From NCBI GenBank assembly GCA_023140095.1, contig JAGLMJ010000007.1, positions 1 to 25,743 of the forward strand: a stretch of 25,743 nt of DNA. The letters run 5' to 3'. Each line of letters starts with the position of its first letter. Position 1 is the stretch's first letter. The notes below the pieces were generated by a model, which saw only the letters and a list, made by a program, of their open reading frames with translations, had not been told where the DNA came from and searched no databases. Made by a program: the position numbers and the translations under genes. Positions 22,526 through 25,743 of this stretch are shown here, piece after piece. This DNA is from Candidatus Omnitrophota bacterium. Lineage in GTDB: Bacteria; Omnitrophota; Koll11; Zapsychrales; Zapsychraceae.

Positions 22526-23528
22526 CCGGGATCGAAGAGGCAGTGTTCTTATTGCCGTTCTTTGGTCGCTGTTCTTTCTGGCGGCCCTGGCTTTGGCGAT
22601 CAATGTTTTGATCACCCCGCAGCTTGGATTAGCCGCGAAATTACGCGACAGGGTCATGCTGCGGTATCTTGCTAAGGCGGGCGTCGCGCGGGCGATCATT
22701 GAGATCAGGGCCGATGAAACCGATGCGTACGACACGTTCAATGATCCGTGGGCGTACAATGAAGAAGCGTTCAAAGAGATCGGTTTGACCGACGTGGGAT
22801 ATTTTAGCCTCGAACATGCGCTTGTGATCGGGAGCGATAAAAAAAGCGAGCGGCATTACGGGCTTATTGACGAAGAGAGAAAGATCAACATTAACAGGGC
22901 GCCTGCGGGCGTCTTGGTGCAATTCTTTGAGGTCGTGGCTGAAGTATCCTCTCAGGATGCGCTCGGCATGGCTGATGCGGTCGTTGATTGGCGCGATGAA
23001 GATGATGAACCTTTAGAGAGCGGGGCGGAAAGCCCTTATTACGAAGCGTTAGAGAACGGTTATGCGTGCAAAGATGCCCCTTTTGAAGTTTTAGAGGAAC
23101 TGATGTTAGTGAAGGGGATAACGCCGAAGGTTTTTGACAAGGTTAAGGACAGGGCCACGGTTTACGGGCAGGGGCTCGTGAATGTCAATACGGCTGACGC
23201 ATTGGTCTTAGAAAGCCTCGGCATGAGCGAAGAATTGGTGGAAAAAATTATTTCATTCCGCAACGGTGATGACGGAACGAAAGTCACGGAGGATGACAAT
23301 GCCTTTGAAGACGCGGGGTCGTTCGGTTCTGTTTTGTCTTCGGCGCTGGGGTTATCTCCCGAGGAGGCCGACGAACTTCAGGCGGCCATAGACAGCGGAA
23401 TGATCGGGGTGCGTTCGGATCATTTCCGCGGATATTCTTTTGGCAGATTCCGGGACACAGATATGTTCGCGAGGATCGCCTTTGTTATCGACCGGGATGA
23501 ACACATCCGGTATTGGAGGGAAGAGTAG
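22515..23528 (+). CDS. gspK: Type II secretion minor pseudopilin GspK
   Basis: The product is 337 residues from ATG 22515. The leader MRLSRDRRG is followed by SVLIAVLWSLFFLAALALAI; the lack of Glu at +5 is normal for GspK. The large periplasmic domain has GspK signatures: GLIDEERKININRAPAGVL, ADAVVDWRDEDDEPLESGAE, SPYYEALENGYACKDAPFEV and a helix-hairpin-helix-like NVNTADALVLESL segment. GspK caps the pseudopilus tip with GspI and GspJ. The gene overlaps gspJ by 11 bases in the +1 frame. Upstream in-frame starts exist and would only lengthen the basic leader. It ends eight bases before the gspL start. Confidence 0.93.
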   Translation: MRLSRDRRGSVLIAVLWSLFFLAALALAINVLITPQLGLAAKLRDRVMLRYLAKAGVARAIIEIRADETDAYDTFNDPWAYNEEAFKEIGLTDVGYFSLEHALVIGSDKKSERHYGLIDEERKININRAPAGVLVQFFEVVAEVSSQDALGMADAVVDWRDEDDEPLESGAESPYYEALENGYACKDAPFEVLEELMLVKGITPKVFDKVKDRATVYGQGLVNVNTADALVLESLGMSEELVEKIISFRNGDDGTKVTEDDNAFEDAGSFGSVLSSALGLSPEEADELQAAIDSGMIGVRSDHFRGYSFGRFRDTDMFARIAFVIDRDEHIRYWREE

Positions 23529-23536
23529 AGAACACT

Positions 23537-25012
23537 ATGGCACTATCTTTCTTAAAACCATCAAAAAAGACATCGACGGTCGTCGAGATCGGGAACGACT
23601 GGCTGAAGATACTCGAGTACAGTCCTTCCCATAGGGGTGGGTGCGTGACGCGCGCCAGTTTTGTGAAACTTGTCCAGATCAAGGAGCCGGTGACCGAAGC
23701 GCTGGTCAAGGCCTTCAAGAGCCTGAAGTTAAGCAAGGAAAACGTGATCGCCTGCATTCCCCGGCATCTTGTCACCGTCAGGATCCTTGAGTTCCCTTCC
23801 GTCAAACCCAAAGAGATCAATGATATGGTGACCCTTCAGGTAGGCAAGCAAACGCCTTATTCGCGCGAAGAGATCATCTTTGCCTACCGCTCGATCCACA
23901 CGCAGCGGGGAGGCTATACGAAAGTCATGCTGGTCATCGCCCGGCGCAATATTGTTAACGCCCGCGTCGAGGTGCTTCAAAAGGCCGGGATCGAAGTGGA
24001 GAAAGTCGCGGTCAGTTCGGAAGGCGTTTATAACTGGTTCAGCGTTGCTTATGCGTCAGAGCTAAAGGGGAATGCGGAAGGGACCGTCTTGCTCGATGTC
24101 GACTCTAATTATTCCGATTTTATGGTCATGCACCAAGGGCAATTTTATTATACGAGGAATATTTTGGTCGGGGCCAATCACCTGATCGAGGAAGAGGATA
24201 AATGGAGGGATAAATTCGTTGAAGAGGTCAGCCATTCTATGGAGCTGTACCATAATGAGGAGCGTAATATTAAGCTGGGCCGGATATTTATCAGCGGTGC
24301 CGCGAAAAATATCAACAACCTCAGCGGCGCCCTCAGCGAGCAATTGAACTTGCCGGTAACGGTTGCGGAAGCCCTCAACAATATCAAGATACGCGGCAAT
24401 GTCCGCGCTTTCCGCGATGATGACTGTGTTTTCGTTTCGCCTTCGCCCTTGCTGGGAATGGCCATTAAAAGCGAAGACCTTCAGATGGACCTGACCTCGA
24501 ATGAGCTGCGCATTCAAAAAGAGATGGAGCAAAAGAGGAAGCAGATCACCCTGATGGGGATCTTAGCGGCGTCTGTCGTCCTGATCCTTTCTTTATTATT
24601 GCTTGTAAGGGTCTATTTCAGGAACACTTATTTGGCACAGACAAAGAAAGAGATCTCGAAGATTGAAAAAGTAGCGAGCTATGTGGAGAATATGCGCAGG
24701 CATATTTATTTAGTGGAAGGCCGGCTGGATGCGAAGCGAAGATCTATCAATGTTTTGCATGAAGTCCATAAACTTACGCCTAAGGAGATCTATTTTACGA
24801 ACATCAATATTGAGGAAGGGAAGCAATCGATCCTCCAGGGGCGGGCAAAGGAAATGTCCAATGTGTTCTCTTTTGTGACGATCCTTGAGAATTCGCCTTA
24901 TTTTGAAAATGTTAAAACAACATATGCGACAACGAAAAAGGACCGGAACGAAGAATATACAAAGTTTGAGATCATTTGCATGTACGAGAAGGAAGAGGAG
25001 TTTGAGGAGTAA
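23537..25012 (+). CDS. gspL: Type II secretion GspL: PilM-like actin fold joined to PilN-like domain
   Basis: The product is 491 residues from ATG 23537; the in-frame TTG 23513 lies inside gspK and is unlikely. Residues about 1-310 form a PilM/GspL actin-like cytoplasmic domain (TVVEIGNDWLKILEY, VTVRILEFPSVKPKEI, GTVLLDVDSNYSDFMVM, GRIFISGAAKNI). A membrane helix follows at about 338-361. A PilN-like periplasmic part (about 365-491) comes next: a coiled coil, then LTPKEIYFTNINIEEGKQ, SILQGRAKEMSNVFSFV and LENSPYFENVKTTYA. One chain thus does the work of PilM plus PilN, which is the GspL layout. It couples GspE in the cytoplasm to GspM and GspF. A repeat-bearing gap of 95 bases separates it from gspM. 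Confidence 0.9.
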   Translation: MALSFLKPSKKTSTVVEIGNDWLKILEYSPSHRGGCVTRASFVKLVQIKEPVTEALVKAFKSLKLSKENVIACIPRHLVTVRILEFPSVKPKEINDMVTLQVGKQTPYSREEIIFAYRSIHTQRGGYTKVMLVIARRNIVNARVEVLQKAGIEVEKVAVSSEGVYNWFSVAYASELKGNAEGTVLLDVDSNYSDFMVMHQGQFYYTRNILVGANHLIEEEDKWRDKFVEEVSHSMELYHNEERNIKLGRIFISGAAKNINNLSGALSEQLNLPVTVAEALNNIKIRGNVRAFRDDDCVFVSPSPLLGMAIKSEDLQMDLTSNELRIQKEMEQKRKQITLMGILAASVVLILSLLLLVRVYFRNTYLAQTKKEISKIEKVASYVENMRRHIYLVEGRLDAKRRSINVLHEVHKLTPKEIYFTNINIEEGKQSILQGRAKEMSNVFSFVTILENSPYFENVKTTYATTKKDRNEEYTKFEIICMYEKEEEFEE

Positions 25013-25013
25013 T

Positions 25014-25094
25014 TTAGGATAGGTAGACGATAGTTTCGTGCATTGTACATTGCTGATCATAAAAACCATAATACGAAGTACGATGTCCGGAATT
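25014..25094. repeat. Weak heptamer-period repeat between gspL and gspM
   Basis: CGTGCAT, TGTACAT, TGCTGAT on the left (from about 25038) and ATACGAA, GTACGAT, GTCCGGA on the right resemble the CGTAnnn element at 2864-2932. Pairing of the arms is poor, so this is a degraded copy at best. Confidence 0.5.
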
Positions 25095-25107
25095 AAAGGG
25101 GTCTGGC

Positions 25108-25641
25108 ATGTTTTGGGATAAGCTTTCAAGAAAAGAAAAGATCGGGTTGAGCCTTGCGTTCGCCGTTATGGCCATTGCTTTATTGGACCGGTTGGTCATC
25201 AGCCCTATCCGGAGCCATTTCCAGCGCATTAATCAAGAGATCAAGATCAATGAGAAGCGGCTGGCGCACGACCTTCGCAACGTGCACCAACAGGACCAGA
25301 TCGCGCGGCAGTTCGATAAATATGTCGAATACGTGCAGAGAAGCGGTTCGGATGAGGAAGAGGTCGCCAAAATTCTCGGGGAGATCGAATCGCTGGCACG
25401 GAAGTCAAAGGTATATTTAGCGAACATGAAACCTCAAACGCCTAAAGAGATCGACTTTTATAAGGAATACGCCGTGGAGATCGATGCGGAAGGAGATATT
25501 GCTTCTTTGATCAAATTCCTGCATCAGCTCAATACATCAACCCAATTATTAAGAGTGGAGAAGCTGCGGTTGAGCTCTAACAAGAAGGGGGATAAAACGT
25601 TAAAAGCATCCATGATGATCATACGGGTCCTGGTTCTATAA
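25108..25641 (+). CDS. gspM: Type II secretion GspM (PilO-like)
   Basis: The 177-residue protein has a short cytoplasmic start (MFWDKLSRKEKIGL), one membrane helix (about 13-31), a coiled coil to about 105, and a small ferredoxin-like domain. That last domain shows YAVEIDAEGDIASLIKFLHQL, then LLRVEKLRLSS and a final hydrophobic strand, SMMIIRVLVL. This is the PilO/GspM layout, and the position after the PilM-PilN type gspL fits. It would pair with GspL in the inner-membrane platform. AAGGGG six bases before the ATG gives a good start. It is the last gene in the window. Confidence 0.85.
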   Translation: MFWDKLSRKEKIGLSLAFAVMAIALLDRLVISPIRSHFQRINQEIKINEKRLAHDLRNVHQQDQIARQFDKYVEYVQRSGSDEEEVAKILGEIESLARKSKVYLANMKPQTPKEIDFYKEYAVEIDAEGDIASLIKFLHQLNTSTQLLRVEKLRLSSNKKGDKTLKASMMIIRVLVL

Positions 25642-25743
25642 AGCGGGGAGTTTTGTCAATGCGCCGGGACCAAAAAATAATTTAACAGCAAAAAAGATCG
25701 TTTTATTCTTGTATTGAAATTAATAGTTTGTTATATTCATATT
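25642..25743 (+). promoter_or_regulatory. AT-rich right edge, possible promoter for a gene outside the window
   Basis: No gene is visible here. TTGAAA (25714-25719) with CATATT (25738-25743), spaced 18 bases apart, could be a weak -35/-10 pair; TATATT at 25732-25737 is an alternative. The stretch resembles the AT-rich region near 9320-9345. No terminator hairpin follows gspM. Confidence 0.25.

Noticed and set aside
17712..25641. Type IV pilus rather than type II secretion cluster
   Set aside because: GspG with its calcium-site C-terminus, GspK, and a fused PilM-PilN type GspL indicate T2SS; pilT and pilC-type pilus-specific genes are not seen.

Overview
The window looks like a chromosomal piece of an uncultivated diderm (Gram-negative-type) bacterium. 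Sec-type signal peptides, a type II secretion (T2SS) gene run, giant repeat-built surface proteins and a periplasmic-sensor diguanylate cyclase all require or fit a two-membrane envelope. The style (giant adhesin-like genes, many short interspersed palindromes, a divergent F-type ATPase) reminds me of Omnitrophota/PVC-type genomes, but that placement is inference and no marker gene here proves it. Every convincing gene is on the + strand.

Layout. (1) 1-9253: two very large secreted proteins, the first cut by the window edge. Their N-terminal halves differ (invasin-like Ig repeats versus a beta-helix, three LamG-like domains and an Fn3-like domain), but both end in the same roughly 540-residue C-terminal module. 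A clear intrinsic terminator separates them. (2) 9460-12248: a small periplasmic protein and a membrane diguanylate cyclase. The small protein is one copy of a module that occurs twice in the cyclase's periplasmic sensor. (3) 12459-17518: an F-type ATPase operon in the unusual order epsilon, c, b-delta fusion, alpha, gamma, beta. There is no a subunit gene, the epsilon subunit is short, and the c, gamma and beta subunits are divergent. (4) 17712-25641: T2SS genes gspE, F, G, I, J, K, L (a PilM-PilN type fusion) and M. Genes for the secretin (gspD), gspC, gspH and the prepilin peptidase are not in the window.

Most striking are the interspersed repeats. At least eight sites carry degenerate tandem repeats with a 7-base period, each with its own heptamer and most folded as inverted repeats. 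They fill intergenic gaps and, in three consecutive pseudopilin genes, the stretch between the start codon and the prepilin cleavage site. A second family is a GC-rich palindrome with core GACCCC(C/G)GGGTC. It lies between T2SS genes and inside the signal-peptide coding region of the giant gene. A third, unrelated long inverted repeat sits just upstream of the ATPase operon.

A reasonable working picture is that the T2SS exports surface proteins such as the two giants, while the neighbouring c-di-GMP cyclase senses something in the periplasm through its duplicated module. These links rest on gene proximity only.
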